Assembly (NCBI GenBank): GCA_015062655.1 | Contig: SUUG01000007.1 | Location: 1 to 64,000, forward strand | Reading direction: 5' to 3' | DNA from: Coriobacteriaceae bacterium | Lineage (GTDB): Bacteria > Actinomycetota > Coriobacteriia > Coriobacteriales > Coriobacteriaceae | DNA: 64,000 bases | Part shown: positions 25,443-33,806 of the stretch, piece by piece | How the letters are laid out: each line of letters begins with the position of its first letter | Numbering within the stretch: position 1 is the first letter of the stretch | The notes under the pieces: generated by a model | Database searches by the model: none | The model's input: the letters and a program-made list of their open reading frames with translations, nothing else | Told to the model about the DNA's origin: nothing | Translations under genes and position numbers: made by a program

Positions 25443-26333
25443 ATGTTCGATGGCGTCTATTGTCCTTCCATCACCATCACCAAGGATGATGGGACTATCG
25501 ATTTTGACCTTTGGGGCAGGCATCTTGACCATCTCGCTGACGCGGGCATCACAGGGGTCCTGCTCTTCGGCTCCATCGGCGAGTTTTACTCGGTCTCCGT
25601 TGAGGACAAGAAGCGCGTTATCAAGTTTGCCGTCGAGCGCGTGGGTGACCGCATGGATATCCTCTGCGGCGTAGGCGGCACCACCTACGCCCATGTGCTG
25701 GAGTTGACGCGCTACGCCCAGGAGGCGGGTGCCGACGCGGTGCTTGCCGTGTCCCCCTACTACTTTGGCCCCAGCTCCGCTTGCGCCGAGGAGTATTTCA
25801 GCGGCATTGCCCGTGCTGCGGATATCCCCGTCATCCTGTACAACTTCCCGGCGTGCACCGGCTCCGACCTCACGCCGGACCTGGTCGCCCGCCTCGCTGC
25901 TCAGCATCCCAACATCTGCGGCATCAAGGATACCGTGGACACGATCTCTCACACGCGCCAGCTGATTCGCGCGGTGCGCAAGGTCAACCCAGAGTTTACG
26001 GTGCTTTCTGGCTTTGACGAGTACTACCTCGTGAATCGTGCCTCGGGTGGCAGCGGTGTGCTCTGCGGTCTCACCAACGCGGTGCCTGAGCTTTTTGCCA
26101 CCATGGACAACGCCTACAAAGGAGGCGATCTGAACGCCGCCTTTCAATGTGCCGAGAAGATCTCGCGCCTCATGGCCGTTTATGACTGCGCGGACCTGTT
26201 TGTCTCGGCTGTTAAGGGCGCGGTGGCCGTTCAGGGGCTGCCCATCTCGACCAAGGTCTTTGATCCCGCGGTTCAGCTAACCGATGAGCAGCTGGTCGAG
26301 ATCGAAGGCCTCTTCCGGTCTGTCGGAGAGTAG
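25443..26333 (+). CDS. DapA/NanA family aldolase, probable 2-keto-3-deoxy-L-fuconate aldolase
   Basis: The 296-residue class I aldolase of the dihydrodipicolinate synthase superfamily has GVLLFGSIGEFYSVS for the carboxylate-binding GS(I/T)GE, catalytic Tyr in IPVILYNFPACTG and Schiff-base Lys in NICGIKDTVD. In the C. jejuni fucose pathway a DapA homologue has this place. Expected reaction: cleavage of 2-keto-3-deoxy-L-fuconate to pyruvate and L-lactaldehyde. ATG 25443 follows AAAGGAG; 157 bp separates it from the lactonase gene and may hold an extra promoter. Confidence 0.87.
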   Translation: MFDGVYCPSITITKDDGTIDFDLWGRHLDHLADAGITGVLLFGSIGEFYSVSVEDKKRVIKFAVERVGDRMDILCGVGGTTYAHVLELTRYAQEAGADAVLAVSPYYFGPSSACAEEYFSGIARAADIPVILYNFPACTGSDLTPDLVARLAAQHPNICGIKDTVDTISHTRQLIRAVRKVNPEFTVLSGFDEYYLVNRASGGSGVLCGLTNAVPELFATMDNAYKGGDLNAAFQCAEKISRLMAVYDCADLFVSAVKGAVAVQGLPISTKVFDPAVQLTDEQLVEIEGLFRSVGE

Positions 26334-26376
26334 CTCAAGAAACCGTTCAGAACCGGGCATCCGCCTCGGTTCTTCC

Positions 26377-27224
26377 ATGAAACGAATCGTTGTGGTCAAC
26401 CGCTTTGTTTTGAATCCCGTTTCGTATCACGGCGCCGGCGCCATTGCCGAGATACCAGGAGAGCTCGCCCTCCACGGTAAGACCAAGGTCTTTCTATGTG
26501 CCGACGCTGGCTTGGTTCAGTGCGGCGTGGCCGCTAAGGTCATCGGCGTCTTGGATGGGGCCGGTGTCGCCTGGGAGCTCTTCTCCGACGTGAAACCTAA
26601 CCCCACTGTCGAGAACGTCCAGGACGGAGTGGCTGCGTTTAAAGCCTCCGGCGCCGATGCCATCGTCGCCGTGGGCGGCAGGTCTGCCATGGACGCCGCT
26701 AAGGCTATTGGCATCATTATCGCCAACCCCGAGTTCGAAGACGCGGTCTCTTTGGAAGGCGTCGCCCCCACCAAGAACCATGCCGTTTTTACCATCGCCG
26801 TGCCCACCACCGCCGGCACCGCCGCCGAGGTCACCATCAACTACGTGATCACCGATATCGCCAAGAAGCGTAAGTTCGTGTGTGTGTGGACGTCAACGAC
26901 ATTCCCGAAGTCGCCGTGGTCGATCCCATCATGATGAGCGGCATGCCTCCCGCGCTGACCGCCTCCACCGGTATGGATGTCCTGACCCATGCCATTGAGG
27001 GCTACCTCACCAAGGGGGCTTGGGCGCTCTCTGACATGTGTCATCTGGAGGTCATCAAGATCATTTCCCATAACCTGCGCGATGCTGTGGCTGAGGCCGA
27101 AAGCGGGGAGCCGGGAGGCGGGCGCACCGCTATGGCCCTTGCTCAGTACATCGCCGGTATGGGCTTCTCCAACGTGGGCCTAGGCATCGTCCGCTCTATG
27201 GCTCATACGCTTTCTTTGCCGTAA
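26377..27224 (+). pseudogene. fucO: Iron-containing alcohol dehydrogenase (FucO-like), frameshifted and truncated
   Basis: The first frame (from ATG 26377) matches lactaldehyde reductase through NPTVENVQDGV, VGGRSAMDAAK and VPTTAGTAAEVT, then goes out of frame at the GT run 26878-26888. Removing one GT restores FVCVDVNDIPEVAVVDP. The second frame continues through the Fe-site region (TGMDVLTHAIEGY, SNVGLGIVRSMAH) and stops at 27224, roughly 100-130 residues before the usual FucO end. The enzyme would have reduced L-lactaldehyde to 1,2-propanediol. With both lesions it should be inactive. The start lacks a good ribosome site. Confidence 0.88.
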
Positions 27225-27337
27225 GAAGTAAATTGTCAAAATGTAGTATATTTTTGTCGCACAACATACAGCGGACTACAAAGAAAAGGTTTCAAGTCCG
27301 AATAACAAGTGGGAGACCTACAACGGAAAGGCGCTCT
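27225..27337 (+). other. AT-rich junction downstream of the fucO remnant
   Basis: This 113-bp AT-rich stretch contains TTGTCA (27234-27239) and TATATT-type sequence that could form a promoter for the next gene. It marks the end of the fucose island. Confidence 0.35.
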
Positions 27338-27826
27338 ATGGCTATTGCAGAAGGTAGCAGGCTGCGATTCCAGGGACTCTGCTCGATCTCGCTGAGCGTT
27401 CTTTTCCTTGCCGGCCTGGCACTGCGCTTTACTAGTGAATTCTACGGCCTTCCTGGCTTTTCGATTAAGGGAATTGACCATCCTGACCCGTTTGACATGT
27501 TGATGATCGTTGGAGCCATATACATATTCATGGCTGGCACGTGGGGACGGTTCCGCCCCGCAGTTGGACTCTCTATGCGCGTCTGCGGACTTGTTCTGAT
27601 GTTTGCATATGATATAAACACGCTGTGGCAGTGGGGTTCACATGCAATGAACCCCTGGTTTTCTGACGCTGCCGAGTATCTCTCCAACTATACTATGACG
27701 CCATTTTGGGTTGCCCAAAAGATAGCGGCCTCTGCGCTTGTGTTATCCCTCCTGCGATTTTTTATGGATCGACATTGGGGCCTTCGAAAAGTGCCCCATG
27801 GGACGGGCCGTCCTACGCCTATTTGA
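27338..27826 (+). CDS. Small four-helix membrane protein, unknown function
   Basis: The 162-residue protein has four predicted membrane helices (around residues 10-30, 47-65, 73-90 and 122-140) and short polar loops. ATG 27338 follows ACGGAAAGG; the longer in-frame start at 27233 has no site. I do not recognise a family. Composition is less GC-rich than chromosomal genes, suggesting it belongs to the same foreign segment as the fucose genes. Confidence 0.6.
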   Translation: MAIAEGSRLRFQGLCSISLSVLFLAGLALRFTSEFYGLPGFSIKGIDHPDPFDMLMIVGAIYIFMAGTWGRFRPAVGLSMRVCGLVLMFAYDINTLWQWGSHAMNPWFSDAAEYLSNYTMTPFWVAQKIAASALVLSLLRFFMDRHWGLRKVPHGTGRPTPI

Positions 27827-27902
27827 GGGGATTCTTGGAACTCGATCGGCTTGCGCGGGGTCATCCTTGGGGGCGGGCCATTCTGCTGCGGATCTATGCG
27901 GG

Positions 27903-27908
27903 TATAAT
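27903..27908 (+). promoter_or_regulatory. -10 box (TATAAT) of the YtxH operon
   Basis: Consensus TATAAT, preceded 16 nt earlier by TTCTGC (27881-27886), lies 38 bp before the ATG at 27946. Confidence 0.55.
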
Positions 27909-27945
27909 GAAACCCAGTCTGTAGAATCTCGCATAGGAGGACACT

Positions 27946-28347
27946 ATGGGTAAGGGTCTCGCATTTTTCACCGGTGCCGCGCTCGGCGCCGCCGCCGGCA
28001 CGGTGGTCGGCGTGCTGTTCGCCCCGCGTTCCGGCGCTGAGACGCGCGCCATGGCCGCCGACATGGCCAACGACGCCTGGGATTCCGCGCGCGACATGTA
28101 CGAGCAGGGCGTGGACACCGCCCGCTCCGCCGCCAACGATTTCGGCCCCATCATGGACGCCAAGACCGATGAGCTCCGCGCCAAGGTCGATCTCGCCCGC
28201 GAGCGCATGGACCAGATCCGTGAGCAGCTCAACGACGCCATCGCCGGCGGAAACGTGACCCCGGCCGCCGACGTGGTGGTCGAGGCCGCCGCCGACGCCG
28301 CCGACGCTGTCACCGGCGAGGGCTCCGAGGCCGGCGCCGAGGCGTAA
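27946..28347 (+). CDS. YtxH domain protein
   Basis: The 133-residue protein opens with a Gly/Ala-rich membrane segment (residues 3-25) ending in FAPRSGAETR, the YtxH hallmark. A long amphipathic helix with coiled-coil character (about 35-95) and an acidic Ala-rich tail follow. YtxH proteins are membrane-anchored general-stress proteins of unknown detail. TAGGAGG precedes the ATG. The stop overlaps the next ATG (TAATG), so the two genes are coupled. Confidence 0.85.
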   Translation: MGKGLAFFTGAALGAAAGTVVGVLFAPRSGAETRAMAADMANDAWDSARDMYEQGVDTARSAANDFGPIMDAKTDELRAKVDLARERMDQIREQLNDAIAGGNVTPAADVVVEAAADAADAVTGEGSEAGAEA

Positions 28348-29105
28348 TGCGCGTCGGAGACTTCCAGGGCACCAAGGTCTACCGCGAGCTCCCCGAGCAG
28401 AAGCGCACGCGCAAGGACGGCACCGAGCGCGGTCCCAAGAAGCTGGGCAAGATCCACTTCCCGGTGTTCGCCCCCGACGGTCGCCGCCTCGTGGGCTTCA
28501 TGGTGAGCCCGCCGGACGTCCTCGGCATGATCAAGCAGCCCGATCGCTTCGTGGCGTTCGACGCCCTCTCGGTCGTCGAGGACCGTCTGGTCGCTCCAGA
28601 TCGGAAGGACGCCTATGACGCAGCAGCGGCCAAGCGGCTCGGCGTGAAGCTCGACGACTGCCTGATCTGGACCGGCATGGATGTGGTGACGGCTTCGGGT
28701 GAGGCCATGGGATATTGCGCCGACGCCGACTGCCACCCCAGGACGGGCGCGGTCATCACCTTCTCCGTGACGGCGAGCTCCGCCGCCTCCACCCTCCTCG
28801 GCAACGTGGAGGTCCCCGTGGCGCTGCTGCGCGGATACCGCTCAGGGGCGATGGTCGTGGCCGACGAGGCGCAGCAGATCGGCTACTCCGGCGGCGCCGC
28901 GGCCAAGGCCGCCGAGGCCTCCGTGCGGGTGAGCACCGAGGTCAAGAAGGGTGCCAAGGTGCTCGATGAGCACGGCTCCCGCGCCGTCGACAAGGGCAGC
29001 CGCGCCCTCGGCCGCCAGCTCGGCCGTGCCAAGGGCATGTTCGGCGCCTTCGCCGACGAGTACAAGAAGGCCTCGGGATCATCGGGGGCCAAGAAGAAGG
29101 CGTGA
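28347..29105 (+). CDS. PRC-barrel-like conserved protein coupled to YtxH
   Basis: The 252-residue protein lacks a signal peptide. Two beta-rich segments (VFAPDGRRLVGFMVSPPDVLG; later LLGNVEVPVALLRGYRSGAMVV) look like PRC-barrel halves, and the C-terminal ~70 residues are helical and Lys/Ala-rich. PRC-barrels often act in RNA processing or membrane-protein regulation; no specific role can be given. Start ATG overlaps the YtxH stop by one base. Confidence 0.6.
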   Translation: MRVGDFQGTKVYRELPEQKRTRKDGTERGPKKLGKIHFPVFAPDGRRLVGFMVSPPDVLGMIKQPDRFVAFDALSVVEDRLVAPDRKDAYDAAAAKRLGVKLDDCLIWTGMDVVTASGEAMGYCADADCHPRTGAVITFSVTASSAASTLLGNVEVPVALLRGYRSGAMVVADEAQQIGYSGGAAAKAAEASVRVSTEVKKGAKVLDEHGSRAVDKGSRALGRQLGRAKGMFGAFADEYKKASGSSGAKKKA

Positions 29106-29148
29106 CGCAGCCGGCCGCCGCGCCGACACACGGGTTCCGGGAGAAACA

Positions 29149-30546
29149 TTGCCTATCCAAACCACCTCCTACTCCTCGAAGAAACGACCGCGCTTCCGTA
29201 AGAACACCGGCGACGTGCTCCCGGCGGGGCGCGCGCGGCGTCAGCGCAAGCGCGGGGCGCAGTATCTCCGCCATACGCCGGGCCTCGGCGGCCGCGGTCG
29301 GCGACGTCCGCGCCGCAACTCGCGCCGACCCTACGCCGTCATCGCCGTGGCCTGCGCGTTCCTCGTGTTCCTTGCAAGCATTCTCTGGTATGCGAACCGC
29401 GGGGTCGATATCACCCTCAACGGGTCCACGGTGTCGGTGCGCATCAACTCGAGCATCGAGACGCTGATCGAGGACCGGGACCTCTCGCTCAAGCCGGGGC
29501 GCCTGCTCGCGGTCGATGACACGGTGCTCGACAAGACGGGGGGCGAGCCGTTCGCGGCGACCCTGAACGGGAAGGCCGTCGATCCCGACCGGGCGGCTGA
29601 CACCAAGCTCGCGGCCGGCGACGAGGTCACGATCGAGAACGGCAAGGACACCTACGAGCCGCATCAGGTGCAGGCCACCGAGATCGCTCCCGCGCTCACA
29701 GTCAAGGGGTCGGGCGCCCTGCGGTTCGTGCAGACTTGGGGCGAGGCGGGCCGGCAGGAGGTCTGGACGGGCGAGCGATCCGGGATCACCCAGGACCGCG
29801 GGGTCGTCAAGGAGCCGGTGGGCGCCGTGGTGGCGACGCGCGGCATCGCGCCGTCCGGAGGCAAGAAGGTGGTCGCCCTCACGTTCAACCGGGCACCGAG
29901 CGCGGGCACCGACGCCATCCTCAAGATTCTCTCCGAGAAGGGGGCGAAGGCGACCTTCTTCGTGGAGGGGAGGGCGGCGGAGTCCGATTCCGCCGCGGTC
30001 GCCGCGATCGCCCGGGCGGGGCATCAGGTCGCGTCGAACGGGTACGCCGGCGCCGATCCGGCGGCGCTCTCCGGTGAGGAGCTGCGCGCCGAGCTGGCCC
30101 AGGGGTTTGCGGCCGTCGATAGCGCGGGAGGCGGTTCGACGGCGCTGTACCGGCCCGTCTCGAACGAGTTCTCGGAGCAGAACTGGGCCGACGCGATGGA
30201 TCTGGTGGGCGCGGTCGTGACCTACAACCTGAACTCGGGCGATTGGACGCTGCCGGGTGCCGACGCGGTGGTCGAAACCGTCGTGGGCGGGGTCTCCCCG
30301 GGCGACATCATCTTGATGACGGACTCGGACGACACCGCCGAGCAGACTGCCGCCGCCCTGCCGCGGATCATCGACGGGCTCACGGCCGCGGGCTACCAGC
30401 TCGTGACGGTATCGGATCTGATCGCCTCGGACACCGACCTCTCCAAGGAGCTTCCTGACGGCTTCAACCTGCGCAAGGCGACCATGCCCGAGGGGGCGTC
30501 GCTGCCCCAGGTGACGAAAGAGTCAGACGATTCTGCGTCCGCATGA
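29149..30546 (+). CDS. Membrane-anchored polysaccharide deacetylase-like protein, catalytic motifs lost
   Basis: The 465-residue protein uses a TTG start (29149) preceded by CGGGAG; no ATG lies near. Basic cytoplasmic N-terminus (about 60 residues, many Arg/Lys), one membrane helix (about 63-82), a small beta domain (DITLNGSTVSVRINSS), then a NodB-like domain. The NodB motifs are degenerate: TFNRAPS instead of TFDDGPS, and HQVASNGYAG instead of the metal-binding HxxxH. It is a paralogue of the next gene, with matching order of domains, and is probably a non-catalytic partner or carbohydrate-binding protein. It could also be a decaying duplicate, but the frame is intact. Confidence 0.78.
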   Translation: MPIQTTSYSSKKRPRFRKNTGDVLPAGRARRQRKRGAQYLRHTPGLGGRGRRRPRRNSRRPYAVIAVACAFLVFLASILWYANRGVDITLNGSTVSVRINSSIETLIEDRDLSLKPGRLLAVDDTVLDKTGGEPFAATLNGKAVDPDRAADTKLAAGDEVTIENGKDTYEPHQVQATEIAPALTVKGSGALRFVQTWGEAGRQEVWTGERSGITQDRGVVKEPVGAVVATRGIAPSGGKKVVALTFNRAPSAGTDAILKILSEKGAKATFFVEGRAAESDSAAVAAIARAGHQVASNGYAGADPAALSGEELRAELAQGFAAVDSAGGGSTALYRPVSNEFSEQNWADAMDLVGAVVTYNLNSGDWTLPGADAVVETVVGGVSPGDIILMTDSDDTAEQTAAALPRIIDGLTAAGYQLVTVSDLIASDTDLSKELPDGFNLRKATMPEGASLPQVTKESDDSASA

Positions 30547-30619
30547 GGGGGTGGGCTCGTAGGATGGACTGACCGGGCGGGACCCGGATCGTATGAGGCA
30601 CGCATGAGGCGGGATAGGA

Positions 30620-32146
30620 ATGGGACAGCGCAAGCGCATTGAGATCGGCAAGGCCACGGACCTGCATTTCGGGTCCGGGCGCGGATCTTCGCATCCGAAG
30701 ATGCCGACATTGAAGAAGAGCGGGTCGGGCGGCGCCCCTCATCTGACGGGGGCGGTCCCGATGCAGCGCGCAGGGCATGACGGGCCGCATGCCGGCGGCT
30801 CGGCGGAGGCTGGCCACCAGGCGGGGCTCGGCGAGCAACCCCATCCCACCATGCGGAAGGCGACCGCGGCCGACGCCGCCCGCGGGGTCAGGCGGGTGGT
30901 GCCGCAGCGCTCGTCTGGCGCCCTCATGGAGGCCGGGTTGAGCGGCCGGGCCACGAAGGTCGCCCTCGGGGTGGCCGTGGTCGCGGTGGTCGCGATCGCG
31001 GTCGCCGGGTGCTGGTGGTTCCTCTGGCGCTCGGTCGGCTTCACGGTGAACGGGCAGGAGGTCTCCGCGCGGATCGGATCGCGCCTGGTGGACGTCATCG
31101 AGGCGGGGGACTACTACGGCGCGAAGGCCGGCCGGCTGCTGTCCGTCAACGGAAACGTGATCGACGAGCAGGGCGGCACGCGGTTCACGCTCTCGATCGA
31201 CGGCGAGGAGATCGACCTCGAGGGCGTCGAGCGCATCGATGTCCCGGAGGGAGCTGAGGTCGGCGTCGGGGACGGCGTGGACGTCACGGAGGATCACACG
31301 GAGCAGACCGTGGAGGTCGCCCCGACCGTGCAGATGGAGCGCGGCGGCGCGATCCAGTACGTGTCCCAGTGGGGCAAGCCCGGGAAGAAGGTCATCTGGA
31401 CCGGCAAGGCCTCCGGCGAGACGGTCGACCACGAGGTGCTGGAGCAGCCGGTGGACATGGTGATCGCGGGGCGGAACCTCTCCCCCTCGAAGGCCGACGG
31501 CAAGAAGCACGTCGCCCTCACGTTCGACGACGGCCCGAGCGCCTACACCCCGCAGATCCTCGATATCCTGAAGCAGAAGGGCGTGAAGGCCACGTTCTAC
31601 AACCTCGGAGCCCAGGCGCTGGCCTACCCCGAGTACGCCAAGCGCGTGGTGGACGAGGGCCATGAGCTCGCGAGCCATACCAACAAGCACCAGTACCTGC
31701 CCAACCTCGACCGCGACAGCCTCCGCGCGGAGATCGGCACGGCGGCTGAGAGCCTGAAGAAGGTCACCGGCGAGGACGTTCAGATGATTCGCGCGCCGTA
31801 CGGGGCCTTCGATGCGAACAGCTGGCTGCGGTCGGCGGACCTGATCAGCTGCAACGTGCTGTGGAACATCGACACGCGCGACTGGGAGCGTCCCGGCGCC
31901 CAGGCGATCGTGAATTCCGCCGTGAACGGGGCGTACAACGGGGCCATCGTGCTGATGCACGACGGCGGCGGCAACCGGGAGCAGGACGTCGAGGCGCTGC
32001 CCGCGATCATCGACGGGCTGCGTGCGGCAGGATTCGAGCCGGTGACGGTCCGGGAGCTCATGGAGCTCGACGGGGAGATCCCGACGGACGTGGTCAAGGG
32101 CGCCGTCAAGCAGCCCAAGGACGCGGTGATCCCCGCGGAGGGCTGA
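30620..32146 (+). CDS. Membrane-anchored polysaccharide deacetylase (NodB domain, intact)
   Basis: The 508-residue protein has a cytoplasmic basic N-terminus (~110 residues), one membrane helix (KVALGVAVVAVVAIAVAGCW), a small beta domain (FTVNGQEVSARIG) like its neighbour, and a C-terminal NodB domain. All catalytic motifs are present: VALTFDDGPS, SHTNKH, RAPYGAFD, DTRDW and LMHDGGG. It should remove N-acetyl groups from peptidoglycan or another wall glycan, giving lysozyme resistance. ATG 30620 has AGGCGGG upstream. A terminator follows at 32223-32251. Confidence 0.88.
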   Translation: MGQRKRIEIGKATDLHFGSGRGSSHPKMPTLKKSGSGGAPHLTGAVPMQRAGHDGPHAGGSAEAGHQAGLGEQPHPTMRKATAADAARGVRRVVPQRSSGALMEAGLSGRATKVALGVAVVAVVAIAVAGCWWFLWRSVGFTVNGQEVSARIGSRLVDVIEAGDYYGAKAGRLLSVNGNVIDEQGGTRFTLSIDGEEIDLEGVERIDVPEGAEVGVGDGVDVTEDHTEQTVEVAPTVQMERGGAIQYVSQWGKPGKKVIWTGKASGETVDHEVLEQPVDMVIAGRNLSPSKADGKKHVALTFDDGPSAYTPQILDILKQKGVKATFYNLGAQALAYPEYAKRVVDEGHELASHTNKHQYLPNLDRDSLRAEIGTAAESLKKVTGEDVQMIRAPYGAFDANSWLRSADLISCNVLWNIDTRDWERPGAQAIVNSAVNGAYNGAIVLMHDGGGNREQDVEALPAIIDGLRAAGFEPVTVRELMELDGEIPTDVVKGAVKQPKDAVIPAEG

Positions 32147-32222
32147 TCTGTTCGGGGCCGGGGCGCGCCGCGTGGGTTGCGCCGCGCCGTGCGGGTTTGC
32201 GTGCGTTTCATAGAGGTTCGAG

Positions 32223-32251
32223 CGGGGTGTCCGGTGGGGCGCCCCGTTTTT
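32223..32251 (+). terminator. Intrinsic terminator after the deacetylase pair
   Basis: CGGGGTGTCC (32223-32232) pairs with GGGCGCCCCG (32237-32246), including two G-T wobbles, around a GGTG loop, and is followed by five T. Confidence 0.75.
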
Positions 32252-32369
32252 CGCAGATGAGCTGCGCGGTTAGGTCCCGGGTAGGACCGTGGCAGGAATT
32301 GGTAAGAGAAATTCAGCGTTTTCCCAGCTAGGATGCGTGCTACGGCGGCATGCGGTGCAGGGAGGGGAC

Positions 32370-33584
32370 ATGGAGGCAAACGGGAGGGGCCCGGCGTCCT
32401 TCGGGACGGGGCAGGGCTTGAGAGCGGGTATCGCGGGCCCGATCATCTGCGACGGATCTGCCTGGGCCTATCACGCGACCCCGCCGATCCTCAGGGAATC
32501 CTCGCTCTCACCCGAAGAGGTTGGCCTGCCCCGCCTTCGCTCAAACGCCCGCGAGGTTGACGCTCGCATTCGCGAGCGCCTCCTCACCGACCTCAAGGGC
32601 GTCCCCCATCCCGTGGATGTGATGGTGGGAAAGGGCGTCAACCGGAGGCCAAGCGACCTGGTGCGGGCTAGAATCGTGCCCGCCGACCTAGACCCGGCCG
32701 ACGTGATGGCCCTGCCGGGCGGGATCGGCGTGCTGACGCCGTTGGCCGCGCTGTTTTACATGGCGGACGAGGTCCCTCCTGAGCTGCTCGCTCTGATGAT
32801 GATGGAGGGCATGGGCATCTACGCGATCCACCACGAGACGGACCGCAGCTCAGCTGCGTTATCGGGTCTCCTTGCGAACGGCGCGATAAGCAGCAGGGGG
32901 CAAAGCGTCCGGGCCGATCATATTCGCGAGTTTCGCGACCCGGAGGGGCGAATCGCCTCATTCACAACGAGGTCGGGATCTGAGATCCCCTGGGAGCTCG
33001 CGTTCGATCGGTTCGATAGGCCGACGGAGCACTGGAAACGAGCGCCCCTGTTCAGCTTGGAGGAGCTCAGGTTGTTCGCGAGCTCGCATGCCGGGAAACG
33101 CGGCGCGCGACGGTTCAACCGCGCGGTATCCTGCGCGCGTGACGGCGCCGCCTCGGTGCTGGAGGCGAAGGCCCTGCTGCTTCTATCGGGGAGCACCTGG
33201 ATAGGGGGCGAGGGGCTACCGTGGCCCGAGCTGAACGTCCGGATCGATTTCGACGAGCAGGCGCGGCTGCTTGCGGGAGGGCGATATTGCTCCGCCGACC
33301 AGCTCTGGCGCGAGCGGCGCCTCATCGTCGAGGTCAACGGCAAAGCGTTCCATGCGGACAGGCAGGGTTTCAGCCTCCAATCAGGTAGGACCGCCGCTTT
33401 GCGCAGCATGGGGTACGAGGTGCTCGATATCAACTACGAGCAGATCTCCGACTTGAGCAAATTCGAAAGCATGGTCGAGATGATCGCCCGCGCCCTCGGT
33501 GAGAGGCTCAAAAAACGGACGCCCGCGTTTCTCAGACGGCGGGAGAGGCTCCACAAGATCCTGTTCCCCCACGGCAAGCGCTAA
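32370..33584 (+). CDS. AbiEi/DUF559-like hypothetical protein
   Basis: The 404-residue protein starts at ATG 32370 after GGGAGGGG; an in-frame ATG at 32289 has no site. The middle part (RRPSDLVRARIVPADLDPADVMALPGGIGVLTPLAALFYMA, shortened here to its pattern: a basic strand, then a hydrophobic helix) resembles the body of AbiEi-like antitoxin regulators. The C-terminal ~110 residues (IDFDEQARLL, LIVEVNGKAFH, ALRSMGYEVLDINYEQI) match the DUF559/Vsr-like PD-(D/E)xK fold with the ExN/K strand. It could be a nuclease or a DNA-binding regulator. No obvious toxin partner sits beside it. Confidence 0.5.
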   Translation: MEANGRGPASFGTGQGLRAGIAGPIICDGSAWAYHATPPILRESSLSPEEVGLPRLRSNAREVDARIRERLLTDLKGVPHPVDVMVGKGVNRRPSDLVRARIVPADLDPADVMALPGGIGVLTPLAALFYMADEVPPELLALMMMEGMGIYAIHHETDRSSAALSGLLANGAISSRGQSVRADHIREFRDPEGRIASFTTRSGSEIPWELAFDRFDRPTEHWKRAPLFSLEELRLFASSHAGKRGARRFNRAVSCARDGAASVLEAKALLLLSGSTWIGGEGLPWPELNVRIDFDEQARLLAGGRYCSADQLWRERRLIVEVNGKAFHADRQGFSLQSGRTAALRSMGYEVLDINYEQISDLSKFESMVEMIARALGERLKKRTPAFLRRRERLHKILFPHGKR

Positions 33585-33806
33585 AGTCGCGCGATTTGTA
33601 CCAGTTTCAGCTCTCGCTCGACAAACCATGCGCCTCTTGTACCAGTTTCACGCGGTCCTCAAAGTAGCGTCTCCAAGCTCGAGTTCTCTACCTGCGGGTT
33701 TCTGAGGAGAAATCCCCCGTCTACTCCGCGGGTCCGGTAAAACTGGTACAAGAGGCGTGAGTTTTGTCGGGGCAACCGGCAAACTGGTACAAGTCGCGCG
33801 AGATTT
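33584..33806. repeat. Long imperfect inverted repeat with duplicated TTGTACCAGTTT motif
   Basis: The left arm (33584-33651) and right arm (about 33737-33806) are reverse complements over most of about 68 bp. Each arm holds two copies of TTGTACCAGTTT (or its complement), one next to TCGCGCGA and one next to CGCCTC. The 85-nt spacer is not obviously palindromic. The element begins at the stop codon of the upstream gene. No ORF or transposase is present. Confidence 0.8.
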
